Positions 33,501-43,196 of a stretch of 64,000 bases of DNA are shown in pieces. The stretch spans positions 5,208,001-5,272,000 of the forward strand of contig SPDT01000007.1 of NCBI GenBank assembly GCA_008477525.1, written 5' to 3'. Each line of letters starts with the position of its first letter. Position 1 is the stretch's first letter. The notes below the pieces were generated by a model that ran no database searches, had not been told where the DNA came from, and saw only the letters and a list, made by a program, of their open reading frames with translations. The position numbers and the translations under genes were made by a program. Source of the DNA: Hypomyces perniciosus. Taxonomy: Eukaryota; Ascomycota; Sordariomycetes; Hypocreales; Hypocreaceae.

Positions 33501-34652
33501 GAGGAGGTGTGGATCGCTCATGTCCAGGTGGACGCGCTTTGCGCCTCGTCGAGTTGCATCTTCAAAGTTGTCAAATGATGGCGCAGTATAACGAGGGATC
33601 TCCGGTAGGCCAAGCTTGATCACCTTCCGCTTCTTCGGGCGAGGCTGTGGATCGTCTGCGATATCCATCAAAAATTCCGCATCCCATTCATCGTCCTGTT
33701 CATCATCCTCAATCTGTCGTTTCCGGGAATCTTGCTGAGCAGATTGGAGAGACTGAAAGTTCTGTTCGACAGAAACAATGTGAGCGCCCCAATCCTCGCA
33801 CGCCAACTGGATGTCACGTAACGTGAGGCCGTTGATCGTTTCAGCATCAGACTCTTGATCGATATCGAACTGTGCAACATCCCCTTCTTGGCCTTCATTT
33901 CCACCATCGCAATGAACTAGGCCATTAAGCGCAAGTTCACGCGATCTCGGTTTGGTAGTTGCGGGTCCCGGAATCCGGAATAGCTTTTCTTCATCGGGGG
34001 CCAAGTCAAGGCTCAGTTTGCTCGTCACGAGATGTTTTGGTTTCTTGACAGGCTTCTTCTCCTTCCAAATCGCCCTTTTCGGTGGCAAGAGCTCACTCCA
34101 GGTGAGAATATGTCCCTTCTTGAAAGCTGGCCATGTTGCCCTCAACAGATCTTCAACAGATTCTGCGGGTGCAGGAATGTCAGGATCTTGGTTGGCCGCT
34201 CCATTGAGATGCGGATCAGGATCGAAATTGATGCCCGAAAAACTGAGACCGGAATCTAAGGCTTGCGAATCATCACCAGCTTCAGCGTCTCTGACGTGAG
34301 GGGCAGGTGAGGGTGGGCCGGCGACAGGGTCGATCGGGGAGGAAGGGCCTTCGCCAAAGAGGTCGTCTGCATCGTTACTTGTGCCGCCGTCGTCGGTTAA
34401 GGCGGGTATCTCGAGTGAGTTGCCACCGCTGGGCTCCTCCTCGTCGGGAAGGTCGTCGTCGCTGATGTCTTCAAAGTCCTCTGCGTCTTCGGCTTTGTTG
34501 GACTGATCAAACGGCGTGTCATCGAGCTTCAGGCCACCGCTAGTGCCATCCTGGCTCTGTTCGAGAAGTCGTGCGATTTCGCGATCGTCGGCCGCATCCT
34601 GTGCCTTCCAAGCGTTGTCGTCAAAAGACGAGAACTCAATGTCTTCTACCAT
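30576..34652 (-). CDS. TAF1: TFIID subunit TAF1, 4 exons
   Basis: Exons 34652-31672, 31447-31391, 31332-31144 and 30684-30576 give 1111 residues. The N-terminus (MVEDIEFSSFDDNAWKAQD and a long acidic region) is of the TAND/TBP-contact kind. The centre (about 390-900) is the conserved TAF1 core (DUF3591, historically the acetyltransferase-like region): LSNDEAYELLKENHQSKVR, LSWPYYKVKLGG, EYCEPRPRVLNNFAMGSK. Exon 2 encodes DIYSSRPTGNADHDRLAGL, exon 3 RIKKELERLEKNKARRQ and the start of the zinc knuckle, and exon 4 completes it: CANCGQVGHIKTNKK|LCPLLNG, ligands C1062, C1065, H1070, C1078. TAF1 is the scaffold of TFIID, binding TBP and promoter DNA for Pol II initiation. No bromodomains, as expected for fungi. 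The last intron (459 nt) is exceptionally long and contains another open frame (30785-31141). Confidence 0.92.
30785..31141 (-). CDS. Nested open frame in the last TAF1 intron, coiled-coil protein (uncertain)
   Basis: A 118-codon frame starts at ATG 31141, two bases into the TAF1 intron-3 donor (AA|GTATGG), on the same strand as TAF1. It begins MVIPTSPSPISPPPRLPFDW, then has about 60 residues of Arg/Glu/Gln/Lys with heptad-like spacing (KLLQSDQQLQRLKQRQQ; RLLREEREAQQRLKREL), and ends GYKEQPWWTSEASSSR. The composition and the aromatic PFDWW and PWW ends look coding, not like random intron. It could be a nested gene, an alternative TAF1 terminal exon (the phase fits only with a non-ideal acceptor near 31060), or chance. 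No family recognised. Confidence 0.4.
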   Translation of the reverse strand: MVIPTSPSPISPPPRLPFDWWGQTKKRRNQKSILARKLLQSDQQLQRLKQRQQTRENRKKAAIEERAEKERLLREEREAQQRLKRELQQKAREEREERRKTQGYKEQPWWTSEASSSR

Positions 34653-36340
34653 GATAGCGACGCGCCGCCTCCCCTCAGCCAGCTTCCTCTGAGGGGTCTG
34701 TGGGATAGATAAAAGATTAAATCATACTTTGAATATGATGAAAAATCCAAGCGCGTCGTTCTTGGTGATCGTGAAATGGAGGGAAAAGCGGCGCAGTCAG
34801 GGTTTTTATTGAAATTCTGAGGTGACTTGCTGCTGATGCGAGGTTGATGCTCTCAACTCGGCACGTCGCCGTGATCTGGGGAAGAACCCGATGAGTCAGC
34901 TAGAGATTGTGGTCCGTGCAACTCAATGCAAGCTGCGAGTTTCTTGAGAAGCTCCTCAGTTTGCGTTTGGAGGAAATTTATGAACGAGCAAGATTTTTAA
35001 AGAAAAAGTAAAAGAAAAAAAAGAAAATAGCACCTCACTAAGGTGATAAAGCCTCAGTTTGCTTCCATAGTGATATAGTAAGCTTTGTATACCTATACAT
35101 ACACACTCCGTACATTTCGAGGTACGCTCCAAAATGTACCTTGTGGGATGAATGGAACAAATTCCACCATGTGAAATGGATGGAGGATCATAAAAGACCA
35201 GCATCGCAGCAGAAGCCAACTAATCCATTGACGTGTTACATGTGAAGAGCTCCAGTTTTGTTATGCACCTAATAAATGTTGGGTTTCCGTGTATGGAGTA
35301 GCTGGAACGTCATTGAATGGAAGATTCGTGTCAGCACGTATTATGCGTTCGTAGGGACCGCGGGCAAGTAAGTGGGTGACAATAAAACGCGGACTGCAAA
35401 AGGCAGATGCCCCAAAACTGGTTCTCAAAGCTTTAAAAATCATCAAACAAAATTAATCTAGCTCAATCCCTTTAATGTTGCAATTTTTTATACTATCAAG
35501 ATCTCTTATCGCCACATTGTAGCGTTGAGAAATCAAGGGCATAAGAGTATCAATATATGAGCTTGAGTGGGTGATGATAAAGCACCAAGGGACCTCAAAA
35601 TATCTACATTGCCACAGTGATGTATTATTCTCATTGCTTTTTAAAACTCTTATCCAGTGGTTATTTATTTACTCCGTAAATACTATCATCAAAGGCTCCG
35701 AAGACTAACTACCAAGATATCTATCTCTTTTGCGGTCTCCCTTTTTTTGTCCCCCACTTACACGGGTCAGAGACAGCACTCAAGCCTTTGGTAACTTGTT
35801 CCAGCAATCCAGATATGTCTTGCATGTAGCAGATCGTAGCAATAATGCAAGGGTTCCTCGTGTATGAAGGTGTCAAGTTAACCGCTACTGAAAAACGGTT
35901 GGTTTACCGTGTTGCACAGCAGCTTGGTGTCACTTACATAGCTTTGTCATTTCGGATTGCATCCCGCATGGACTGGAGTTGTGTCCCTTAAGTTCAGCTC
36001 CACATGGTATTACTTCAAAAGCAACATTGTCACTTTTGAGTGGTTTGCATAATTGCGATACTTAGGAATTCTGGATGATCCACATATGCGACATGATCAA
36101 GAAACGAGTTCCCAAACTTCCTAGTTCGCCCCCCTAAACGATACAGGAAAGCAAGACCTCCCTGCTGATTATAACAGCGGGAAAGAACCATCTCCCTTAT
36201 GAAAACAACGGTCCTAGGGTCCATCATCTGGCTTGGAAAAGTTCATGGTGCCCATTGGAAGAAGTCGATGCCATCAAGCACCAACCAAGCCTGAACTTCT
36301 GTCAAGTAAACTACCTCGCTCGCCAGAAATCCTCGCCATT
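34653..36340. other. Intergenic, no supported gene
   Basis: TAF1 promoter side at the left, then AT-rich DNA (34980-35700) and the 3' flank of the oxidase gene. Small frames have no coding features. Confidence 0.55.
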
Positions 36341-38086
36341 TCAAAAGCCCATGTCATTTAATCCGAAAAGCCCTCCTCCCGTATAGGCGTTCCTTGCGTT
36401 TGGGGGCGGTTGGGCCGTTTCCCACTGTCGTGCTGCTATCGCATCTGTTAAGCCTCTCTCATCCACCACAGGCTCCTCGTCCAAGAACCCCCCGTCCGCA
36501 GCTAGGGCCATGGGTCCGAATTCCTCTTCATCATCATGTACATCCATATTAGCGAAGTTGGCCGCCATTGCTTGCCCGCGTGACGATCTTGACGTGGTTT
36601 CCCGTGGCTGTGGAAGCCGAACACCATGAGCCCAGTTGAAGTAATTGTCCTTGTCCCAGATTTCCTTGATCCGCTGCAACTCCTGACGATTGTTGCCATA
36701 GTATACCATTTCATGAGTGTTTGACGTCAGTGCCCTGTCAGGGAAATTGATGAATGCGGCTCGCTTCATCATGGAATGGGGCCTTAATTTCAGCTTGAAC
36801 TTTTGCAAAAACCCCCACATGTCCATCTCCAGGAACTTCTCCTCCCACTGGATCATGATGTATGCGTGATAAACGCAATCACGCCAGCGAAAAGCTGTGG
36901 CTGAGCGTTTCTTCTTGCTTGCCTGGCCCCCGGCATGAATCCAAGTAACTTGCAGCAAAGCCTTCTCCCCCGGGAACAGGTCTCTGAAAGCCTTCATCTC
37001 CTCCCTGATAATTTTCGTAACACTCTCCATTCTTTTTCGGTCATTTTTAAAAACAAATGAAGAGTAGATGAAGAAGGATGGGTTCGTGGGGAAGGACTTT
37101 CTGGATTCCTCGGACCATTGAACCACGAGCGTCTCATGAAAAAAACGCGACGACTTTTCGGATAACGATCGCCGTTTGAGTTGCTTCTTGACCTCTTCCT
37201 GTTGAATGGATGAATCAATCAGCTTATCGAAGTCTTTCTTGTTTCCATCGTAATAGACAAGAAACCGAACTCCAAGCTCGCTCCCGGTTTGCTGGAGATC
37301 GCACAGCCAGGAGCTGTCGATGGTAATTTGGTCTCGCCAGTCGGTCGTATAAAAGGTATTCATCGTCCTCATAAAATCGTCCATCTCGCCTTTCTTCGGG
37401 AACCACGTATATCTCCCGGCCACCACATTGCCATCCTTATTCTGCAGCTGCTGAATCTTCATCTTCATCTGGACCACAACTCCAAAATTACCGCCACCAG
37501 CACCGCAAAGCGCCCAGAAGAGTCTACCCTCGTTTGACTTTGGGTTATCCGTGTCCTTCACAGTGATCATCCTCCCGTCCGCGGTGACGATGGTGGCTTC
37601 CTTCAAAGTATCGCACCCCATTCCAAAGCTTCTTGTAAACGGTCCAAGACCGCCTCCCAAGGTGAAACCACTCACTCCGACAGTTGGGCACCGCCCACCG
37701 TTGATGATATACCCATCATGGCGGCCATTGACCAACTGCTTGTATGCATGGCCCCATAGCGCACCGCCCTGTAGAGTAACGGTTTTCGAGTCCATGTCGA
37801 GTGTAACTTCCTTCATCCTGGCAAGGTCCAAGGAGATGCCTTTCTCGGCAGTGGAAAATCCTGCGTAAGAATGACCTCCATTCTTAATCGTGATTGGTAT
37901 TTTCCGTGCTTTTGCTTGCACCACAACCATCAGAACATGTGCAGACTTCTCGGGCTGAACAACACAATCTGGCCTCGCGAAGCGGTATAGGAGGTTTGCA
38001 GTCGCAACAGAACGTTCATACTCCTCCTCACCAGGTTTGTACACTGGTATCCTTGCAGACCTGAAAAACCCAATGAGATCATCCAT
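36341..38086 (-). CDS. FAD-linked oxidoreductase, berberine-bridge enzyme type
   Basis: Intronless, 581 residues. The FAD-binding PCMH domain covers about 35-215. PITIKNGGHSYAGFSTAEKG supplies the histidyl attachment site (H72), and NGGRCPTVGVSGFTLGGGLG supplies the cysteinyl site (C133), so FAD should be bicovalently bound. The C-terminal BBE motif is YYGNNRQELQRIKEIWDKDNYF, followed by NWAHGVRLP (about 470-500). Family members oxidise sugars, alcohols or alkaloid/polyketide intermediates with O2. The substrate cannot be read from sequence and no biosynthetic cluster surrounds it. Unusual points: no signal peptide, although most fungal BBE oxidases are secreted, and a 75-residue acidic C-terminal extension (NMDVHDDEEEFGPMAL) beyond the BBE motif. 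The start at 38086 has stops upstream in other frames and a good N-terminal match. Confidence 0.9.
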   Translation of the reverse strand: MDDLIGFFRSARIPVYKPGEEEYERSVATANLLYRFARPDCVVQPEKSAHVLMVVVQAKARKIPITIKNGGHSYAGFSTAEKGISLDLARMKEVTLDMDSKTVTLQGGALWGHAYKQLVNGRHDGYIINGGRCPTVGVSGFTLGGGLGPFTRSFGMGCDTLKEATIVTADGRMITVKDTDNPKSNEGRLFWALCGAGGGNFGVVVQMKMKIQQLQNKDGNVVAGRYTWFPKKGEMDDFMRTMNTFYTTDWRDQITIDSSWLCDLQQTGSELGVRFLVYYDGNKKDFDKLIDSSIQQEEVKKQLKRRSLSEKSSRFFHETLVVQWSEESRKSFPTNPSFFIYSSFVFKNDRKRMESVTKIIREEMKAFRDLFPGEKALLQVTWIHAGGQASKKKRSATAFRWRDCVYHAYIMIQWEEKFLEMDMWGFLQKFKLKLRPHSMMKRAAFINFPDRALTSNTHEMVYYGNNRQELQRIKEIWDKDNYFNWAHGVRLPQPRETTSRSSRGQAMAANFANMDVHDDEEEFGPMALAADGGFLDEEPVVDERGLTDAIAARQWETAQPPPNARNAYTGGGLFGLNDMGF

Positions 38087-39668
38087 GTTGAGAAGGATTG
38101 TATTTTGTAAAAATAAAAAGATGAAAGGTGGCTGGTGATGCTGTTATTGTCTTTGAGTTCTCTATGCGTAGGCAAGTGATACAGACGATTCGAACTGCAG
38201 CGAACTCCGGATTGCTAAACACAACCTTGAAAATTCGACTTTCTTATAAGAACATTTTGATATATGGTCTAGTACACAGAAAGCGATACACACATTCAGA
38301 TTATAACCATGTCACTTCATACTTGGTGAATACCAGGCGACTTGAACCAAGGATAGGGACGCCAAGAACCGGAGGCCCGTTAGTCGGGCATACGGATACA
38401 GAGTTCACGCATGATAGGTAGGCGTCAATACCACGCCTGACTACTCACTTCCCACTTGTTTAGAGTAGCTGAAGGTTCACTTTCTCACACCACCGGTCCC
38501 GCACGCGTGACGCAGACGAGTAATTGGAGAAGGCGTGAGTTGTGAGTGTGACACTATTACGGCACTCTCTATCATGCCTGCATTAGGCACACTTGCAGCC
38601 AGTGCGTCATCTTCTGATCTGATTTCCTTGGGCTAAACTCGTTTCCCCAACGGAATGGAACCAATCTTTGGGTAGTATTAAACAAAACCCCCGCCAAGTG
38701 ACAAACGCAGCCGTCGGAACATCGCCGAGTTAGTACATACTATGGAGTGGGAACGATGGCCCAACACACACCACCACTAACATTCGGGCCGGTCCTAGCT
38801 TTGGTCCTTGTACGGAGAAGTTATCCGTGAGGAATTGTCTAGTACTACAGAGTAGTATTGACTACTATTTGGTTGTATTCCAATCCGTGCTTCGAGGTCA
38901 TCGCTACTCCATATAATTCCCCGCCTGGGGACAAGGAGTAGATTTACACTAACCGCTGTTGCCGCGAGAGCATGTCAAGGTACATGTTCCCGAAGCCTCT
39001 TCCAAGAAATGTACGTAAATAGTATGCGGAATCAAGTTCTCGAACAACAGTTGGGCAGCTTTGCGTCCAGTATTTGCCCACGTGCAGCTGTGCCGCAGAA
39101 TCGAGGTTGCAATAGGCGAGACATCCAACGGCTGGTACTGGCCCGAATGAAATCCCAGTTGTGTTTGCCGTTGTGGCTTGCGTTCCTCTACAATCATTGG
39201 CCCTTCATGTACTCTGTAGTAAGAACGCGTTTGTGGACATCCCCTATCAGACCCACGGACGATGTGACCCTCGCCGGGCTGTGAAAGTGGGAAATGACTT
39301 GTAATCTTCTTTTCCGACATTAACAAATAGATATACCTAATCCAAATGTTGCGTGATCCTGCCAACCCCTCCCCGAAGTAAAACGGCTGCGGAAGCCTTT
39401 TGTTTAGTCAGTCTGATGCGGAATGCTTCGGACAGCCTCTGTCAGCGATGTAAGAATCCATCCTATATTAGTCTTACCCTTTAATAGTACACAATAAATA
39501 CAAAACATGCACCAAAGGTCAAAGTCCCCCGGAGTGTATCTCAATTAGTAGCCCAGCAAGATACTGGCACCTTAAAGGAGCTGAAGACGGAATAGAACTC
39601 AACTATAGAAATATAAGAAATATACTCCACAATTTGTGTCCGTGAAATACCCAAAACATCTACATCCT
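38087..39668. other. Intergenic, no supported gene
   Basis: Promoter of the oxidase at the left and 3' flank of the orphan gene at the right. Partial TACGGAG-type motif near 38810. No coding frame recognised. Confidence 0.55.
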
Positions 39669-40862
39669 TCAGTCAAGCCAGGCCCTTGACAAATCAGATG
39701 CTACCAACAAGCATCTTCCCTCTATTGACGGCTCGTCATCTGAATCCTCGGGTAAGTTCTGCCGCCCCCCAATTCCAGCACTACCACTACCACTTCCACT
39801 GCCGCTTCCACCACCACTTCCACCACCACTTACACCACCACTTCCACTTCCACTACCACTTCCACTACCACTAGCATGTGCTAGGTATGGAAGCTTCCTC
39901 GCACTTATGGTGTTGTTTCTCGGGGTTGGTGTAAATGTGTAGTCTGCAAACATAATCCAGCTGCTGGTAGGGCGGAACGTCACACCGTTATCAGGAGCAA
40001 CTAGGTCGACTGTCTTTGAATAATCTTGAAATTCGGCGTCATAGATGTACCAATCGGGTGATCCGGTGCGGCTGAGCAATGTTGTGATTTCGAAATCGCC
40101 GTTAGAATTGATCTGGGGAACCGGGAGGATGCAGGTCCTTTTCCCGTCGTCATCTACATCGACTGGGACAGGATGGGATTGCAACTCCGCGATACCGCGA
40201 AGGCGTGAGGACGGCACCCGCATACGCTCCAGGTATTCAGGGTCGGATGATTTCTCACCCCATTCGATTTCATCGGTTGATGTGTTGAGAGTGTAATCAA
40301 TCCATTGCCTCTTGATCACCTTGCACCTCAAGATGGGGAATAGAAGAAGCTCTTCAACTATCTCATTGCCCGGAAGTCCAAGTCTGATGAAGTCCTCCGA
40401 GGTCAGGGTTGTGCTGCTGTATTCGAATCTAGTCCTTCTGCCGTCCTTCGAAGTAGAAGTCACTTCGTAATATGAACCCCCGGCTGGTAAGACGATGCCC
40501 GCCTTGCAACCATCGGTGAAGTTTGCCTCTGGCATATCCTTTCGTTTTATGGAGTACTCTGGCTTGAAGTACTTTACTTCAGATGCCCCACCGTGTCTCA
40601 CAACTGGAACCCACTCATGAGGCTCCAATACATAGAGCCAGCCGTAGGTGCGAAGCCAGCGTTCGTCACGTCGTTGGCCTTTCAAAGCCGGAACAACCAA
40701 TCGGCTGGGAATTGGGGCGATTTGGGTCTCATCGACCTCGAATATCTGCTTCAGCTGTTCGGTGCTCAAGCCAAAATCGCATCGTCCGAGTCCAGGGCGT
40801 ATCTTAGGCAGAGACGACTCGTCGAAGTCGATCTCCTGTTCGGTATCACGGATTATGTCCAT
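39669..40862 (-). CDS. Unrecognised protein with a Ser-Gly repeat linker
   Basis: Intronless, 397 residues from the ATG at 40862; a GTG-initiated extension upstream is not plausible. Residues 1-330 look like one or two folded, beta-rich domains (WLRTYGWLYVLEPHEWVPVV; DFEITTLLSRTGSPDWYIYD; SWIMFADYTFTPTPRNN). They are followed by a pure Ser/Gly linker of about 38 residues (about 336-373) and a 25-residue acidic-to-hydrophobic tail (PEDSDDEPSIEG..LLVASDLSRAWLD). No signal peptide or membrane segment. I recognise no family. It diverges from the metallopeptidase at 41873 and lies in the same accessory block as the NACHT-WD40 relic, which suggests, but does not show, a role in the same process. 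The SG linker is encoded by an imperfect hexanucleotide repeat. Confidence 0.75.
   Translation of the reverse strand: MDIIRDTEQEIDFDESSLPKIRPGLGRCDFGLSTEQLKQIFEVDETQIAPIPSRLVVPALKGQRRDERWLRTYGWLYVLEPHEWVPVVRHGGASEVKYFKPEYSIKRKDMPEANFTDGCKAGIVLPAGGSYYEVTSTSKDGRRTRFEYSSTTLTSEDFIRLGLPGNEIVEELLLFPILRCKVIKRQWIDYTLNTSTDEIEWGEKSSDPEYLERMRVPSSRLRGIAELQSHPVPVDVDDDGKRTCILPVPQINSNGDFEITTLLSRTGSPDWYIYDAEFQDYSKTVDLVAPDNGVTFRPTSSWIMFADYTFTPTPRNNTISARKLPYLAHASGSGSGSGSGSGGVSGGGSGGGSGSGSGSGSAGIGGRQNLPEDSDDEPSIEGRCLLVASDLSRAWLD
39775..39872. repeat. Imperfect (CCACTT/CCACCA) tandem repeat in coding sequence
   Basis: Hexanucleotide-like array on the plus strand, read on the minus strand as alternating AGT/GGT Ser-Gly codons of the orphan protein. 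Probably length-variable between strains. Confidence 0.75.
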
Positions 40863-41872
40863 ATTTTGGACCACGCAATGAAGGACTGTCAGATATTCGT
40901 AGAGAAACGATAAGGAATGTATCGGAACGGTATAATAAGAGTATATAATGGTAGTGGTACTATGTTCGAGGAAACGAAAATAGTCAAGTAGGTAATTTTA
41001 GGGACAAGTGTCAAGGAAACGGATCAGTGCGGCATTTCTCCTTTGGATGCCGGAATCATGCAGTCGGATCAACCCTGGACAATTCTCACCTTTCTCTCCG
41101 ATTCTATGGGCGACGAAGCCTGGGTCGCGTTTCCAGTTCCAGAGGAATATGTTGCATTGGGCAGCAACCGGGCAACCAACTTTACTGCGCTCTTTTCGTT
41201 CCCGTACTCGTACATGCGTCACATGGCCGACTTCTGTCATCTATCATATGTCATTTGTCTTAAAGGTTCCGTAATATGGCCGGCATATATACGTTATCTC
41301 TGCAAGCCACGACACGGAAGGACGAAATGACCCACGCATGGCATGATCCCAATGGATTTCATTGAGCCACGTCTCGTCGGTGCTGTCTCGTCCCGTCTCG
41401 TATCTCTAATCCCCGTTCTTAATGCGCATGGTAATGAGTAGAGTGTCTTGGCTTCACACAAAGCTCTACATATCTTGCACTTCGTGGGATACAAAAAACT
41501 GTCAGGCCAATCAATTGAAGGACTGTACACTTAGCTACCGCTGCCAATAAAGCCCAGCGTTGTAAGATCAGACGACCTTTTGTGAGAGACTGGGCTTCAC
41601 CGAGGTTACACGACTGTGAGGCAAAGCTCAGGTAGTCGAATTGGGCCACAAGGCATGCACTTTGGGTGCCCCGTGCCTATCGTGAGTGCCCTTGAGATGC
41701 CAAAAACGCGGCTGAAGGGTAAGCCGGGAAGAGCATAAAGTCAGTAGTCAGTGCGAACAATGTCGGAAATCCGATGAAATAGGATTCAGACCAGTGTCTC
41801 TTAAGACAGCATTCTCATCCTGCTCAACTCTACACACAGCTTCCTATCATTTTCGGTTAGAAGAGCCTCAAC
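40863..41872. other. Divergent intergenic region
   Basis: Shared upstream region of the orphan gene (minus) and the metallopeptidase (plus). A plus-strand frame at 41058-41330 (QPWTILTFLSDSMGDEAWVA..) has fairly coding-like codons and might be a gene fragment, but no domain or complete structure is visible. Nothing else recognised. Confidence 0.5.
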
Positions 41873-42967
41873 ATGGCTTCAATTCGCATTTGCACGGAGA
41901 TGCCGGATCCAATCCCGGAACACTCCAGTTCAACCAATGCATTTGGCATGCGCATGGCCATGGAGACAAACCGGATGTGGAACAATGGCGAGATTTTGAC
42001 AGTGCGACTACTTGGTGGAAGTGCCTATGTCCGAAAAAGAGTGGAAGAGTATGCTAAAGTCTGGCTGAAATATGCAAACCTGAGAATGGTCTTCGTCGAG
42101 AGTGGTGATGCACAAATTCGTGTGTCGTTCAACGAGGGCGATGGTTGTTGGTCTGAGGTCGGAACCAACTGTCTCAAAGTACCGCAGGACAAGCCGACAA
42201 TGAACTTTGGTTGGCTTACCGAGAGAACACCAGAGACCGTCTTCAGGCAGACGGTGATGCACGAATTTGGCCATGCCCTTGGCTGTATCCATGAGCACCA
42301 AAGCCCTGCCATGAACATTCCATGGAACAAGGATGCAGTTTATGCATACTACAGAAGGACGCAAGACTGGAGCAAAAGTACGGTGCGAAGGAATATTTTC
42401 ACAGCCTACAGCGCCGACAGAATCAATGCTTCGGCATTCGACAAAGAGTCAATCATGTTGTACCACATACCGGCCGATCTCACCCTTGGTGGCTTCTCTA
42501 CTGCTCCAAACTATACGCTTTCAAGGATGGACCAGCTCTTCATCAGCAGGGCCTATCCACGGTCTGATGCTCCTGATTCAGATCTCGATGAAAGTGACAA
42601 TTCTGACTCAGACCATGATTCTGATCCACTGGAACTTTTACAGTTTGAATCGATCATGAATGGCACATGGGGAGGTAGTTATTACTACGACAATGGCACT
42701 ACGGATGGCGAGTCAACCTTCAAGCTATCTACGTGGCGTATTTCGGGAAGAAGGGATGCAGTTGGTGTGCGAGGAAGTGGCAGGGATTCTGTTGGATCGT
42801 TTGCTATTGAGGGGACAGTGAGGACCTCAGGGGACATTTCGTTCAAGAAAACCTATGATGGCAGCCCTCTCAGTTGGCCTTATTCGGGGAACATTGACCG
42901 GAGCCGACGTACAATGCAGGGCATTTGGGGAGGGGGCCTTGGCTCTTTTTCTTTTCGCCGCAGATAG
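41873..42967 (+). CDS. Astacin-like zinc metallopeptidase (M12) with C-terminal beta-rich domain
   Basis: Intronless, 364 residues. The catalytic site H130-E131-F-G-H134-A-L-G-C-I-H140 is a complete HExxHxxGxxH metzincin motif, and SIMLYHIP about 65 residues later is the Met-turn. The N-terminal part (residues 40-100) has the expected VRLLGG..YVRKRVEEYAKVW..ANLRMVFV fold. After a Ser/Asp linker (DSDLDESDNSDSDHDSD, about 237-253) comes a C-terminal domain of about 100 residues with evenly spaced G-W, G-Y and G-S-F motifs (NGTWGGSYYYDNG; DSVGSFAIEG; GNIDRSRRTMQGIWGGG), probably a small beta barrel. No signal peptide or propeptide is present, so it is modelled as cytosolic and active without processing, unlike classical astacins. 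It lies 229 bp upstream of, and on the same strand as, the NACHT-WD40 relic. Confidence 0.88.
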   Translation: MASIRICTEMPDPIPEHSSSTNAFGMRMAMETNRMWNNGEILTVRLLGGSAYVRKRVEEYAKVWLKYANLRMVFVESGDAQIRVSFNEGDGCWSEVGTNCLKVPQDKPTMNFGWLTERTPETVFRQTVMHEFGHALGCIHEHQSPAMNIPWNKDAVYAYYRRTQDWSKSTVRRNIFTAYSADRINASAFDKESIMLYHIPADLTLGGFSTAPNYTLSRMDQLFISRAYPRSDAPDSDLDESDNSDSDHDSDPLELLQFESIMNGTWGGSYYYDNGTTDGESTFKLSTWRISGRRDAVGVRGSGRDSVGSFAIEGTVRTSGDISFKKTYDGSPLSWPYSGNIDRSRRTMQGIWGGGLGSFSFRRR

Positions 42968-43196
42968 TTGAGTATTGTCAATTCTTGGCTCCTCTGAGCT
43001 TCACCAATGAAGAAAAAGATTGGGCATTAATCGTTGTACACGAGAGGTTGGATTGGGCACCTCGTAGGTTAGGCGGGCTCCTCCTCATTCCTTGCATTTT
43101 CATCGACATTGGACGTCGGTAGTTCATGAAAACCATATACTAGATTGCAACCCTTATATTCCTTTCTACCGTATCATTTACAAGTCGCCCTTTCCC

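Noticed and set aside
41058..41330. Plus-strand frame with coding-like codons (QPWTILTFLSDSMGDEAWVA)
   Set aside because: No domain, no complete gene structure and a low-complexity ending; kept only as a note in the divergent intergenic region.
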